DNA of 64,000 nt from Myxococcales bacterium. GTDB lineage: Bacteria > Myxococcota_A > Polyangia > Nannocystales > Nannocystaceae. This document shows, piece by piece, positions 44,125 through 52,822 of the stretch. Location: the NCBI GenBank assembly GCA_020633335.1, contig JACKDU010000012.1:186001-250000 (forward strand). The letters run 5' to 3'. A program made the translations under genes and the position numbers. The notes beneath the pieces were generated by a model, which saw only the letters and a list, made by a program, of their open reading frames with translations, did not search any database and was not told the DNA's origin. Each line of letters starts with the position of its first letter. Position 1 is the first letter of the stretch.

Positions 44125-44758
44125 CCCAGTCCCAGAGCGGCAACACGACGTTGAAATTGTAGCGCCGCATCTTCCGCGGATCGTGGTGGATCTCGTGGTG
44201 GCGCGCGAGCCAGCGGATCACCCCGAGGCGGCCGATCGGGTGGCCGATCGGCAGATGAAACGAGAGGTGGAGGAGCTCGTAGGAGACCACGTAGAGCATG
44301 CTCGTCGCCATCACCAGGAGGCCGACGTTGGCCCCGAAGGCGAGCGCCAGGAGGCCGCAGATCGGCACCAGCGCGAGCGCGAGCGCGGCGATCGCCCACC
44401 AGGGGAGGAGGATCGTCCACCACTCGTGGGGCCCGGCGACCGCCATGTCGCCGTCGACGAAGATCCGGTGGTGGCCGATGTGGGCGTCGTAGGTCCACTG
44501 GAAGGGCGGCGTCCGGCGGTGGAGGAGGTCGCGATGGAAGCGCCACTCGGCCGCGTTGGCGACGATCCAGTGGAGCGGCACCGCGAGGAGCTCGATCGCC
44601 TGGAGATCGCGGAGCAGGCCGATCGACAGCGCCGCGACGCTGAGCCCGAAGACGACGACGAAGCCGAGGTGACGCGCGGGCGAGTAGGGGCCGCGGCGGT
44701 AGGCGTCGATGAGCGCCCGGCGGGCGGCATGCGAGCGCGGGACGTCGACCTCGTCCAT
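44099..44758 (-). CDS. Fatty acid hydroxylase / sterol desaturase superfamily protein
   Basis: 219 residues with four membrane segments. The eight-histidine diiron signature is complete: HRDLLH (75-80), HIGHH (93-97), HLSFH (164-168) and HHEIHH (187-192). Members insert hydroxyl groups or double bonds into lipid chains or sterols in the membrane. The short length resembles bacterial fatty-acid 2-hydroxylase and carotenoid-hydroxylase-like members; substrate is undetermined. The ATG at 44758 is divergent to the rhomboid gene. Confidence 0.9.
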   Translation of the reverse strand: MDEVDVPRSHAARRALIDAYRRGPYSPARHLGFVVVFGLSVAALSIGLLRDLQAIELLAVPLHWIVANAAEWRFHRDLLHRRTPPFQWTYDAHIGHHRIFVDGDMAVAGPHEWWTILLPWWAIAALALALVPICGLLALAFGANVGLLVMATSMLYVVSYELLHLSFHLPIGHPIGRLGVIRWLARHHEIHHDPRKMRRYNFNVVLPLWDWVRGTTARP

Positions 44759-44874
44759 GGGGCGAGGCTACACGATTTCGGATGCCGCGCGCGCGAGCGC
44801 GACATGAGCGCAGAGGCGGAGCGCGAGCTGGGCGGGTGCAGAGGGCCCCTTCGCCGTGCTATCCCTGGGGGCGC

Positions 44875-46479
44875 GTGGACGCAGGCGACCTCTCCCTCCC
44901 ATTCCTCGTCCTCGCGGCCTTCGCGGTCGGTCGCCTCATGCTCAGCCTCCGCGGGATCCCGTGGGCGCTGAGCGGCTCCTGGTGGATCGCGTCGGCGACG
45001 ATCATCGCCGGCGCCGGCCTCACCTACGCGCTCGCGCCGGACCTCGCCGGGCTCGTCGCCTTCGCCCTCGTCGCCCTCCTGATGGTCGCGCCGGGGCAGG
45101 CGATCTCCGCCGCCCAGGACGCGCTGCGACGCGGCGCCGAGCGCCGGGCGATCGCCCTGATCCGCCTCGCCGCGCTCCTCCACCCGTCGGCGAGCTACCG
45201 CGAGCGGCCGCGCTTCTTCCGGCTGATCACCGACCTCCGCGCCGGCGAGATCCCGAAGGCGGAGCTCGAGCACTTCGCGACCCACGACCCCGAGCTCGGC
45301 AAGATCCTGCCGGCGCTCGTCGACCACCTCCAGGGCGACATCGGCGGGGTCCTCCGTCGCCTCGCCGATCCCGAGACCCGGCCGCAGCTCCTGGCCAGCG
45401 GCCTCGGCCTCGCCTACCTCCGGGCGGTCGGCGTCGTCAGCGAGGACGGCGACACGATCGCCGCCGCCTTCCATGAGTTCGCGGCGACCGATCCGAGCCT
45501 CCGGCAGGCCGACGTGATCGCCCTGGTCGCGGTCTTCCTGCCGGCGCTCGCCGGCGACGTCGCCACCACCCGCCGCCACGCCGCGCTCCTCCACGCCTAC
45601 CTCGGCCCCGCCGAGCCGGCGACCGCCGAGGCGCTCGCGCTCGCCCGCAGCGGCGATCGGCCGGCCGCGCTCGCGCTCCTCGACGCGGCCGCGGCCCGCC
45701 ACCGCGGCGATCGGATGGCCGCCCACCACGTCGCCGCCTACCGCCGGGTGATCAGCGAGGCCTGCGTCGATCACCCGCCGACGCCGTCGGCGGCCCTCGA
45801 CGGGATCATCCAGCGCCTCGCCCGGGAGGCGCCGGCCCTCGCCGAGGTCGCGGCCCTCGAGGGCCGGGGCGCCGAGCGCCTGCCGCTGACCTGGTCGATC
45901 ATCGTCGTCCTCGCGCTCGTCCACCTCGTCGTCAGCCTCACGGGCGACCCCCTCGATCCGCGGCACCTCTACGAGTGGGGCGCGCTGGGGACCGGGCTCT
46001 TCACGACCTCCGAGGCTTGGCGCCTCTTCACCTCGACGCTCCTCCACGGCGGCCTCCTCCACCTCGCGCTCAACCTGATCGCCCTCCGCTTCTTCGGGCG
46101 CTTCGTCGAGCCGCTCTTCGGCCGGCCGGCGATGGCGGTGATCTACGTCGCCTCGGGGGTGCTCGCGGCCCTCGCGGTCGCCCGCCTCGCCGACCCCGAG
46201 GTCATGCAGATCCTGGTCGGCGCCTCCGGGTCGATCATGGGCCTCGGCGGCGCGACCCTGGCGGCCGCGCTGCGGCGGCCCGCGCTCCGCCGGAGCCGCC
46301 GCGGGCGCGCCCAGATCCGCGGCCTCGTGGTCCTCTTCGCGCTCCAGATGGTCTTTGACTTCCTGGCGGAGACGGTCTCGTCGACCGCCCATATCGCTGG
46401 TCTGCTGATTGGCTTCCTCCTCGGCCTGATCCTCGCGCCGCCGGCCGACCAGGCGCACGCGAGCGCGCGCGTCCGCTAG
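44875..46479 (+). CDS. Rhomboid family intramembrane protease with helical middle domain
   Basis: 534 residues from a GTG at 44875. Three N-terminal membrane segments (residues ~5-22, 36-52, 55-74) are followed by a soluble helical region with TPR-like periodicity (~80-335). The C-terminal rhomboid domain carries HGGLLHLALN (391-400), the nucleophile motif GASGS (449-453, Ser451) and His506 in STAHIAGLLIGF. The catalytic dyad is intact. Rare codons near the final helices (CAT ATC GCT GGT) stand out. Cleavage targets are unknown. Confidence 0.9.
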   Translation: MDAGDLSLPFLVLAAFAVGRLMLSLRGIPWALSGSWWIASATIIAGAGLTYALAPDLAGLVAFALVALLMVAPGQAISAAQDALRRGAERRAIALIRLAALLHPSASYRERPRFFRLITDLRAGEIPKAELEHFATHDPELGKILPALVDHLQGDIGGVLRRLADPETRPQLLASGLGLAYLRAVGVVSEDGDTIAAAFHEFAATDPSLRQADVIALVAVFLPALAGDVATTRRHAALLHAYLGPAEPATAEALALARSGDRPAALALLDAAAARHRGDRMAAHHVAAYRRVISEACVDHPPTPSAALDGIIQRLAREAPALAEVAALEGRGAERLPLTWSIIVVLALVHLVVSLTGDPLDPRHLYEWGALGTGLFTTSEAWRLFTSTLLHGGLLHLALNLIALRFFGRFVEPLFGRPAMAVIYVASGVLAALAVARLADPEVMQILVGASGSIMGLGGATLAAALRRPALRRSRRGRAQIRGLVVLFALQMVFDFLAETVSSTAHIAGLLIGFLLGLILAPPADQAHASARVR

Positions 46480-46515
46480 TGCCCCGACAGTCGAGCCAGT
46501 GTCGAAGCGCGAGAG

Positions 46516-47742
46516 CTACGCGCGTCGGGTGCTCCGCTCCGCCCTCTCCTTGATCCCCAGGAGCATCCGACGGTCCATCACGAAGCCCACGGATTCGGTG
46601 AAGTAGGGGCCGAATTGCAGGGCCGTCGCCAGGCCGTCGGGGTAGTCGGCGCGAATGCGGCTGATGACCCGGGTTCGCTCGCCATCCAGGGGCTCGACGT
46701 AGAACCCCCAGCTCGAGCGCGCCCCCTCGGTGCTGCCATCCGGGGCGCCTGCGGCGATGAAGTAGCGCTCCGGCTCGTACGCGGCGACCGGCATCCCCGG
46801 CATGTCCGGGTGGAGCTTCAGCGCGCTGCCGACCCGATGGGCCCACTCCGGACGGATCTCGTTGGCGTTGTGAAGGTCGCAGCCCACCAGGTTCTCGAGC
46901 CACTGGTAGCTGTAGAATCCCGCCCGGTCCGCCCCGACCTGTGCGACCCAGCCCCAGACGCGGTCGACCGGGGCGTCGACCTCCACGCCGTGGGTCCAGC
47001 CCCATCTGGGGTGGGGCACGAGCTCGTCGCCGGGGTAGTCGCGCTCCGCCTCAGCGACGTCGAGTCCCCAATGGGATCGAACCCCACGGAGGAATGGGGT
47101 CAGGAGATCGAGCACGATCCCCGCGCTGCCCACGAGCCCCGCGAGGACGTCCCGCCACCCGTCCTTTGCGATCGTGCCTTCGGCGCGGGACTCGATGCCG
47201 CGGAGTTGGGCCCGTTGCATCACGTGGTGGACCGCCTGCATCCATCGCGCGTAGCCGCGGAGATCGGGGGAGTGGGCCGCGCGGACTCGGGTGATGAGCC
47301 GGGTGCGTTCGTCGGGGAGCGGCTGCAACGAGAACGCCCACGTGACGTGCCAGTAGCGCTCTGGTCGAGGATCGTGAAATCCAAGGTGCTCGTGCTCGCC
47401 CGGGACGAATAGACCGCCCAGCACCAGATAGTGTGGTGAATCGAGGACGAGCACCTCGAAGCCGTCGTCGCTGCCAGGGGTCGCGGGGAGGATGTCGCCG
47501 ACGCGCAGGTCCTGAAGGTCCGACCGGAGGCGGATCTCGCTGCGAACGTTCGCGTTGTCGAGGGCGTCGAGGCTGTACCAGCCCGCTCGGCCGCCACCCA
47601 TCTGCACGAGCCACGGCCAGATCTGGTCCGGTGGGGCATCGATCGTGATCGCGTGCGTCATCTCTCCCTGCGCGTCCGAGAGCAGCGCATCACCAGGCAG
47701 GTGGATGTCATCGTCCAAGCCGTGCACGGGGATAGTCTGCAC
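46516..47742 (-). CDS. Tandem SRPBCC-domain protein
   Basis: 408 residues made of two homologous halves. The first (28-185) begins HAITIDAPPDQIWPWLVQMGGGRAGWYSLDALDN; the second (~250-400) begins HGVEVDAPVDRVWGWVAQVGADRAGFYSYQWLEN. Each half ends with a strand pattern RTRLITRVRA / RTRVISRIRA. This is the START/SRPBCC hydrophobic-ligand fold used by polyketide cyclases and related proteins. A helical connector (~190-245) with a hydrophobic stretch joins them. Codon usage is less GC-biased than in neighbouring genes, which may mean later acquisition. Ligand unknown. Confidence 0.8.
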   Translation of the reverse strand: MQTIPVHGLDDDIHLPGDALLSDAQGEMTHAITIDAPPDQIWPWLVQMGGGRAGWYSLDALDNANVRSEIRLRSDLQDLRVGDILPATPGSDDGFEVLVLDSPHYLVLGGLFVPGEHEHLGFHDPRPERYWHVTWAFSLQPLPDERTRLITRVRAAHSPDLRGYARWMQAVHHVMQRAQLRGIESRAEGTIAKDGWRDVLAGLVGSAGIVLDLLTPFLRGVRSHWGLDVAEAERDYPGDELVPHPRWGWTHGVEVDAPVDRVWGWVAQVGADRAGFYSYQWLENLVGCDLHNANEIRPEWAHRVGSALKLHPDMPGMPVAAYEPERYFIAAGAPDGSTEGARSSWGFYVEPLDGERTRVISRIRADYPDGLATALQFGPYFTESVGFVMDRRMLLGIKERAERSTRRA

Positions 47743-47877
47743 GGGTCAGGGATCGCGTCGGCCAGCAACGATTGCGTACGCCGGGCCCGGGCCGCGTTCT
47801 GGCGAGGGCGATCGCTCGCGCCCCCGGCTTGATCGTCCGACGGGCAGAGCTCGGTCGCGTGCGACGCAGACGCGGCT

Positions 47878-49122
47878 TCAGGGGATCAGGTCGGGGTCGA
47901 CGCAGTCGAGCGTGAGCCCGAGGACCAGCTCGCCGCCCTCGACCGAGAAGGCGGCAGGCAAGGTCCCCGGGAAGGCGTTGCAGTTGGCCGGCGGGTTGAT
48001 CAGCATCCCCTTCGGCATGCCGACGGGCATCTCCATCACCGGTGGCTGCGGGAAGAGCTTGTACATGCCCATCACCGGCTTCACCAGGATCTCCGCGCAC
48101 TGCAGGCCGAGCTCGGAGATCCCCTCGAGGGTCTCGTAGCCGCCGACAGCCCAGAGGAGCGTCCCTGGATCCTGGCACTGGGTGGAGAAGGGGACGGGGA
48201 CCTGGGCGAGGCCGCCGAGCATGTCCATCGCGTTGTAGGCCGCGCCCGACTGGGCCAGCCGGAAGATCCCGTTGCCCTTGGGCTCGAGCTTGACGCCGAC
48301 GCAGAGGCCGCTGATGTTGGCGATGAGCTCCGACTCCATGTCGAAGTCGCCGGCGAAGCCGATGGTCACCCCGTCGCACTCGTTGCCGCCGAGCCACTCG
48401 CCGCCCGGGCCGATCGTCGGCGCCTGACCGGCGACGAAGAACTCGCCGATCTCGGGGGGCGGGACGCAGAGGGAGGTGCAAGCGTCGGTGTCGATGTTGT
48501 TGCCGTCGTCGCAGCTCTCGCCGGGGTCGACGATCATGTTGCCGCACTTCTCCTGCATGCAGCTCGCCGAGCACCCGTCGCCGCCCTTGTTGTTGCCGTC
48601 GTCGCACTCCTCGTCGAGGCCGGGCACGCCGTCGCCGCAGACGTTGTACTTGCACATCAGCGTGCAGATCCCGCCGACGCCGTTGGCGTCGCCGTCGTCG
48701 CACTCCTCGTCGCCCTGGACGATCTGATCGCCGCAGGCGGGGATCGTGCACTTGTTGGTGCACAGGTCCTCGTCGATGTCGTTGCCGTCGTCGCACTCCT
48801 CGCCCGGATCGACCGCACCATCGCCACAGAAGGGGTCAGATCCGGTGTCGACGGCCCCGGTGCTGCTCTCCCCGGTGGTCACCGGCGCGGTGGTCGAGGT
48901 GTCGGCGCCGGTCGTCGAGGTCGCGCTCGCGCTCCCCGAGGTCACGTCAGCGCCCGAGGTCGAGCCCTCGCTCGTCGTGTCGCTCGCGTCGCCGCTGCTC
49001 GACGAGCCCTCGGTGCCGGTCGTCGGCGCGACGTAGAGGGGTTGGTTGGCGAGGCAGCCGCCCGCGAGCGCGGCGCAGACGGGGAGCGAGAGCGAGAGCG
49101 AGCGCAAGTCAAGGCAAGTCAT
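47878..49122 (-). CDS. Surface lipoprotein with four DUF4215 repeats
   Basis: 414 residues from the ATG at 49122. Signal ends AALAGGC. A ~75-residue Ser/Thr/Gly linker precedes four cysteine-rich DUF4215 repeats, each with the CGD/CGN...EECDDGN...C pattern: CGDGAVDPGEECDDGN, CGDQIVQGDEECDDGD, CGDGVPGLDEECDDGN and CGNMIVDPGESCDDGN. These are calcium-binding, myxobacteria-rich modules. The C-terminal ~200 residues are a separate unassigned domain with further cysteines (GLCVGVKLEPKGNG, STQCQDPGTLLW, NPPANCNAFPGTLP). Likely exposed on the outer membrane. Confidence 0.88.
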   Translation of the reverse strand: MTCLDLRSLSLSLPVCAALAGGCLANQPLYVAPTTGTEGSSSSGDASDTTSEGSTSGADVTSGSASATSTTGADTSTTAPVTTGESSTGAVDTGSDPFCGDGAVDPGEECDDGNDIDEDLCTNKCTIPACGDQIVQGDEECDDGDANGVGGICTLMCKYNVCGDGVPGLDEECDDGNNKGGDGCSASCMQEKCGNMIVDPGESCDDGNNIDTDACTSLCVPPPEIGEFFVAGQAPTIGPGGEWLGGNECDGVTIGFAGDFDMESELIANISGLCVGVKLEPKGNGIFRLAQSGAAYNAMDMLGGLAQVPVPFSTQCQDPGTLLWAVGGYETLEGISELGLQCAEILVKPVMGMYKLFPQPPVMEMPVGMPKGMLINPPANCNAFPGTLPAAFSVEGGELVLGLTLDCVDPDLIP

Positions 49123-49314
49123 ATGTCGACAGGGTAGCAAGGCTCGGGCCACCGCATCGTCACTCGGCCCCCGCGAGGCTCGCGGGGGGCTCGCTGCGGG
49201 ACCTGCAGACTCCCCTGCGAGATCAGCCGGCGCCGGTGGCGGCCCGGCGTGCGCTCGCGCTCGCGCCTCGCCTTGCGGTCGCCCACGCGGCGCCCGTACC
49301 CTCGCCCACCGACG

Positions 49315-51771
49315 ATGGCCGAGGCGAGCAAGCGGGCGACGACGGGCGAGCGCGCCACCGGCCTCAGCGCGGCCGAGGCGGCCGCGCGCCTCCGCGCGCA
49401 CGGCCGCAACGAGCTCGAGCGAGGGGGTGGGACGCCCGCCTGGAGGATCCTGGTCGGCCAGTTCATCAGCCCGGTGATCGGCCTCCTCGTCGCGGCCTGC
49501 GTGGTCTCGGCGCTCCTCGGCGAGCTCGCCGACGCGGTCGCGATCGCGGCGATCGTCGTGATCATCGGCGTGATCGGCTTCTTCCAGGAGTACCGGGCGG
49601 AGCGGGCGATCCTCGCGCTCCGCTCGCTCACCGCCCCGCACGCGCGGGTGATCCGCGACGGCCGCCTCCAGGACGTCGCCGCGGCCGAGGTCGTCCCTGG
49701 CGATATCCTGTCCCTTGAGGCAGGCGATCTCGTGGCCGCCGACGCCCGGGTGATCGAGTCCCACGGGCTCACGACCAACGAGGCGCCGCTCACCGGCGAG
49801 AGCGCGCCGGTCGCCAAGCGCACGGAGCCGGCGCCGGAGGGCGCGCCGCTGGCCGAGCGTCACGATCGGGCCTTCATGGGGACCGCGGTGGTCGACGGGG
49901 CCGGCCTCGCCGAGGTCGACGCGACCGGGATGGCGACCGAGTTCGGGCGGATCGCCGCGCTCCTCGCGGGCGCCGGCGCCGACGCCGAGACCCCGCTCGA
50001 GCGCCGCCTCGCCCAGGTCTCGCGGACGTTGATCCTCCTCTGCCTGGTGATCGTCGCGCTGATCGCCGGGATCGGCCTCCTCCGCGGGATCCCCTGGCTC
50101 GAGGTGCTGATGACCGCGGTCTCGCTCGCGGTCGCGGCGGTCCCCGAGGGCCTGCCGGCGGTCGTGACCATCGCCCTGGCGATCGGTGTCCAGCGGATGG
50201 CGAGGCGGCGGGTGCTGATCCGGCGCCTGCCGGCGGTCGAGACCCTCGGCTGCGCGACCGTGATCTGCACCGACAAGACCGGCACCCTGACCACCGGGGT
50301 GATGGCGGTGCGCGAGCTCTGGGGGCCGGACGAGCGCCGCCTCCTCGACGCCGCCGCGGCCTGCTGCGACGCCGAGCTCGCGGACGACGGCGACGGCGCT
50401 GTCGGCGATCCGACCGAGGTGGCGATCCTCCGCGAGGCGGCCGCCCGCGGGATCACCCGGGCGGCGATCGACGACGCGCGGCCGCTCGTCAGCAAGCGCC
50501 CCTTCGACGCCGATCGCAAGCGGATGTCGATCGCCCGGGCCGACGGCCGGGTCTACGTCAAGGGCGCGGTCGAGGCGATGCTGCCGATCTGCGCCCGCGG
50601 CTGCGAGGGGATCGAGGCGGCCAACGAGGCGCTCGCGGGCCGCGGGCTCCGGGTCCTCGCGGTCGGCGTCGGCGAGGGCGACGACGAGGCGTCGCTCGAG
50701 CTGGTCGGTCTCATCGGCATCGCCGACCCGCCGCGCCCCGAGGTGATCGACGCGATCGCGGCCGCTCGCCGGGCGGGGATCACGACGGTGATGATCACCG
50801 GCGATCACCCGCGGACGGCCGCGGCGATCGCCCACGAGCTCGGGATCCTCGGCGAGGGCGAGAGCGCGGGCGACGACGGCGGCGACCCGACCTCGCGGGT
50901 CCACGCCCGCGCGACCCCGGAGGAGAAGCTGACGATCATCCGGGCCTGGCGGGGGCGCGGGGCGGTGGTGGCGATGACCGGCGACGGGATCAACGACGCG
51001 CCGGCGCTCCGCGAGGCCCACGTCGGGATCGCGATGGGCCGCAGCGGCACCGAGGTCACCCGCGAGGCCGGCGACATCGTCCTCACCGAGGACAACTTCG
51101 CCGACATCATCGAGGGCGTCCGCGAGGGGCGCGGGGTCTTCGACAACATCCGCAAGAGCCTGATCTACCTCCTCTCCGGCAACGCGGGCGAGCTCGGGGT
51201 GATGCTGACGGCGGCGATCGTCGGCCTCCCGCTCCCCTTCCTGCCCCTCCAGATCCTCTGGATCAACCTGGTCACCGACGCGCTCCCGGCCCTCGCGCTG
51301 GTGATGGACCCGGCCGACGCCGAGGTGATGGACGCGCCGCCGCGGGCGCCCGCAGAGCCGATCCTCGGCCGCCGTGAATGGGCGGGGATCGCCCTCGTCG
51401 GCCTCCTCAACACCGCCCTCGTCGTCGCAGCCTTCGCCTGGGCGCTCGGCCACCGCGACCTCGCGGAGGCCCGCTCCTTCGCCTTCTCGGTGCTGGTCTT
51501 CGGCGAGCTCCTCCGGGCCTTCGCCGCCCGCTCGCCGACCCGCACCCTCTGGCAGGTCGGCGCCCTCTCCAACCTCCGACTCCTGGCGATCGTCGCCCTC
51601 TCGGTCGTCGCCCAGCTCGTCGTCCTCCGGTGGTCGGTGAGCGCGAGCTTCTTCTCCTTCGGGGCGCTCTCGTGGGGGGAGATCGCGGTGGCGTTCGGGC
51701 TCGGGATGGTGCCGGTGAGCGTGATCGAGGTCGTGAAGCTGATCCGGCAGGCGCGGTCCCATCACACATGA
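49315..51771 (+). CDS. P2A-type cation-transporting ATPase (SERCA-like)
   Basis: 818 residues from the ATG at 49315. Domains are in the normal order: cation ATPase N-terminus, actuator TGES (160-163), M4 with VPEGLP (276-281), phosphorylation motif CTDKTGTLT (Asp320), nucleotide-binding KGAVEAM and hinge GDGINDAP. Likely Ca-coordinating residues of SERCA are kept: Glu in PEGLP, Asn and Glu in LSGNAGELG (M5), and Asn, Thr, Asp in NLVTDALP (M6). This argues for calcium or manganese export over Mg uptake. Codons at 49709-49724 (TCC CTT GAG GCA GG) are rare choices that create a recurring 16-bp word. Confidence 0.92.
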   Translation: MAEASKRATTGERATGLSAAEAAARLRAHGRNELERGGGTPAWRILVGQFISPVIGLLVAACVVSALLGELADAVAIAAIVVIIGVIGFFQEYRAERAILALRSLTAPHARVIRDGRLQDVAAAEVVPGDILSLEAGDLVAADARVIESHGLTTNEAPLTGESAPVAKRTEPAPEGAPLAERHDRAFMGTAVVDGAGLAEVDATGMATEFGRIAALLAGAGADAETPLERRLAQVSRTLILLCLVIVALIAGIGLLRGIPWLEVLMTAVSLAVAAVPEGLPAVVTIALAIGVQRMARRRVLIRRLPAVETLGCATVICTDKTGTLTTGVMAVRELWGPDERRLLDAAAACCDAELADDGDGAVGDPTEVAILREAAARGITRAAIDDARPLVSKRPFDADRKRMSIARADGRVYVKGAVEAMLPICARGCEGIEAANEALAGRGLRVLAVGVGEGDDEASLELVGLIGIADPPRPEVIDAIAAARRAGITTVMITGDHPRTAAAIAHELGILGEGESAGDDGGDPTSRVHARATPEEKLTIIRAWRGRGAVVAMTGDGINDAPALREAHVGIAMGRSGTEVTREAGDIVLTEDNFADIIEGVREGRGVFDNIRKSLIYLLSGNAGELGVMLTAAIVGLPLPFLPLQILWINLVTDALPALALVMDPADAEVMDAPPRAPAEPILGRREWAGIALVGLLNTALVVAAFAWALGHRDLAEARSFAFSVLVFGELLRAFAARSPTRTLWQVGALSNLRLLAIVALSVVAQLVVLRWSVSASFFSFGALSWGEIAVAFGLGMVPVSVIEVVKLIRQARSHHT

Positions 51772-51794
51772 CCATTTGGCCATGTATGATGGGA
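51757..51794. terminator. Long inverted repeat after the ATPase gene
   Basis: TCCCATCACACATG (51757-51770) and CATGTATGATGGGA (51781-51794) pair over 14 bp with one mismatch, around ACCATTTGGC in which CCA/TGG can also pair. The left arm includes the last codons and stop of the ATPase. It stands between two convergent genes, so a bidirectional terminator is the simplest reading. It is the strongest hairpin I found in the window. Confidence 0.7.
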
Positions 51795-51818
51795 GCGTCG
51801 CAGGGGCCCTTCAGCCGC

Positions 51819-52225
51819 TCACGTGACCTGGGCGCTCATCACCACCTTGACCTTGCCCTTGTAGCCGCCCGATGGCCGCTTGAGGCTGATCGTCACCCCC
51901 TTCGTCAGCGGCGCCATGCCGGGCGAGAGCTCGAACTCCACCGTCCCTTGGCCGATGTCGTCCTGGCCGTTGAGGCCCTTGTCGACCTCGGTGACGTCGA
52001 TCGTGAAGCGCTTGGTGACCGTGCTCCTGATGGCGTAGGTCGCCACCGCCTCGTTGATCGTCAGGGGGGGCCTCCCTTGTCGACCCTGGTCCAGCCGTTG
52101 AGGCTCGGCCAGAAGGCGCTGTTGGTCCCCTCCTGGACATGGATCCTCAGCTCGAAGTCCCCCTCGCTGACCCCCTGGCCCTCGGTGACTTGAACGCTCT
52201 CGAGATCGACACGAATACTCGCCAT
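51819..52225 (-). CDS. Small beta-rich protein gene interrupted at a C7 run (frameshift)
   Basis: Translation starts at the ATG at 52225, with GGAGG seven bases upstream. The first 54 codons read MASIRVDLESVQVTEGQGVSEG, FELRIHVQEGTNSAFWPSLNGW, VDKGGPP and stop at TGA 52061-52063. The -1 frame continues without interruption as LTINEAVATYAIRS, KRFTIDVTEVDKGLNGQDD, GTVEFELSPGMAPLTKGVTI and KGKVKVVMSAQVT to 51819. The two halves make one plausible ~135-residue beta-sandwich. The switch occurs at GGC-CCC-CCC-TGA: C-CCC-CCC is a perfect -1 slippery heptamer immediately before the stop. It may be programmed frameshifting, transcript slippage, an inactivating deletion of one C, or a sequencing error. 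No family recognised. Confidence 0.65.
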
Positions 52226-52499
52226 CAGAGACCTCCATCCTCGATCGATGCTGTCCACGAACGACCCGGAGGGCCGCCCGCGCCGAGCATCCGCCATTGC
52301 GGGGGGCCCGGACAAGAGGCGAAGATCGCCCGTCGGGGGTCGGTCTCATGACGATTGACGGCTTCTGCCCGGGCTTTCGCGCTTGGGATCACGCCGGTGG
52401 TGCCGAGCGGGCGCCGCCGCGCACCCCTTCGCGGGCTCACTGCGGCGATTCAGCCGCTGCTCCAAACTATTATCATAGCTAGTGCGCCGGCCTCCTCGC
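52226..52499. other. Intergenic region upstream of the frameshifted gene
   Basis: 274 nt with no convincing gene. It includes an unusually AT-rich stretch (aaactattatcatagctag, near 52465-52483), which could hold a promoter for the minus-strand gene or be the residue of an integration event. I see no repeats or tRNA end there. Confidence 0.5.
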
Positions 52500-52772
52500 T
52501 CATCGGAGCAGGGCGTGCGCGCAGTGGACGGCATGGCCAGCGTTGATGAGCAAGAGCGAGAGCGCCATGAGGCCCGGGAGGAGCCCCGGGAGCGGCCGCG
52601 GGCCGGCGACGATCCAGAGGGCGCTGGCGACGATCGCGGCGGCCAGGCCGGCTCCGGGGCCGAGCGTTCCCGTCACCGCGGGCGCGGCGACCAGGCAGGC
52701 CAGCCAGAGCGCGAGGCGGAGGATCAGGCCGCTCGCCGCTCGCCAGCCCGGGCTCTGCTCATTTGTGGTCAT
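52500..52772 (-). CDS. Small membrane protein, function unknown
   Basis: 90 residues from the ATG at 52772. Three hydrophobic segments can be seen: LILRLALWLACLVAAPAVTG, LAAAIVASALWIVAG and LPGLMALSLLLINAGHAV. The C-terminal HAVHCAHALLR adds His and Cys. No family is recognised; the size and layout are like many small bacterial integral membrane proteins. It precedes no clear operon partner. Confidence 0.6.
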   Translation of the reverse strand: MTTNEQSPGWRAASGLILRLALWLACLVAAPAVTGTLGPGAGLAAAIVASALWIVAGPRPLPGLLPGLMALSLLLINAGHAVHCAHALLR

Positions 52773-52822
52773 TGAGGGATCGCTGCGCGCTGGCGTCGAT
52801 TGTTGATGGCGCGATCGCCCTG

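Noticed and set aside
46480..46515. Possible terminator between rhomboid and SRPBCC genes
   Set aside because: Only a 4-5 bp imperfect inverted repeat (GACA/TGTC) is present, too weak to call.
47878..51783. A 1301-codon minus-strand frame spanning the ATPase and DUF4215 genes
   Set aside because: Only the part from 49122 downwards is a real protein (signal peptide plus DUF4215 repeats). The rest is antisense to the P-type ATPase.
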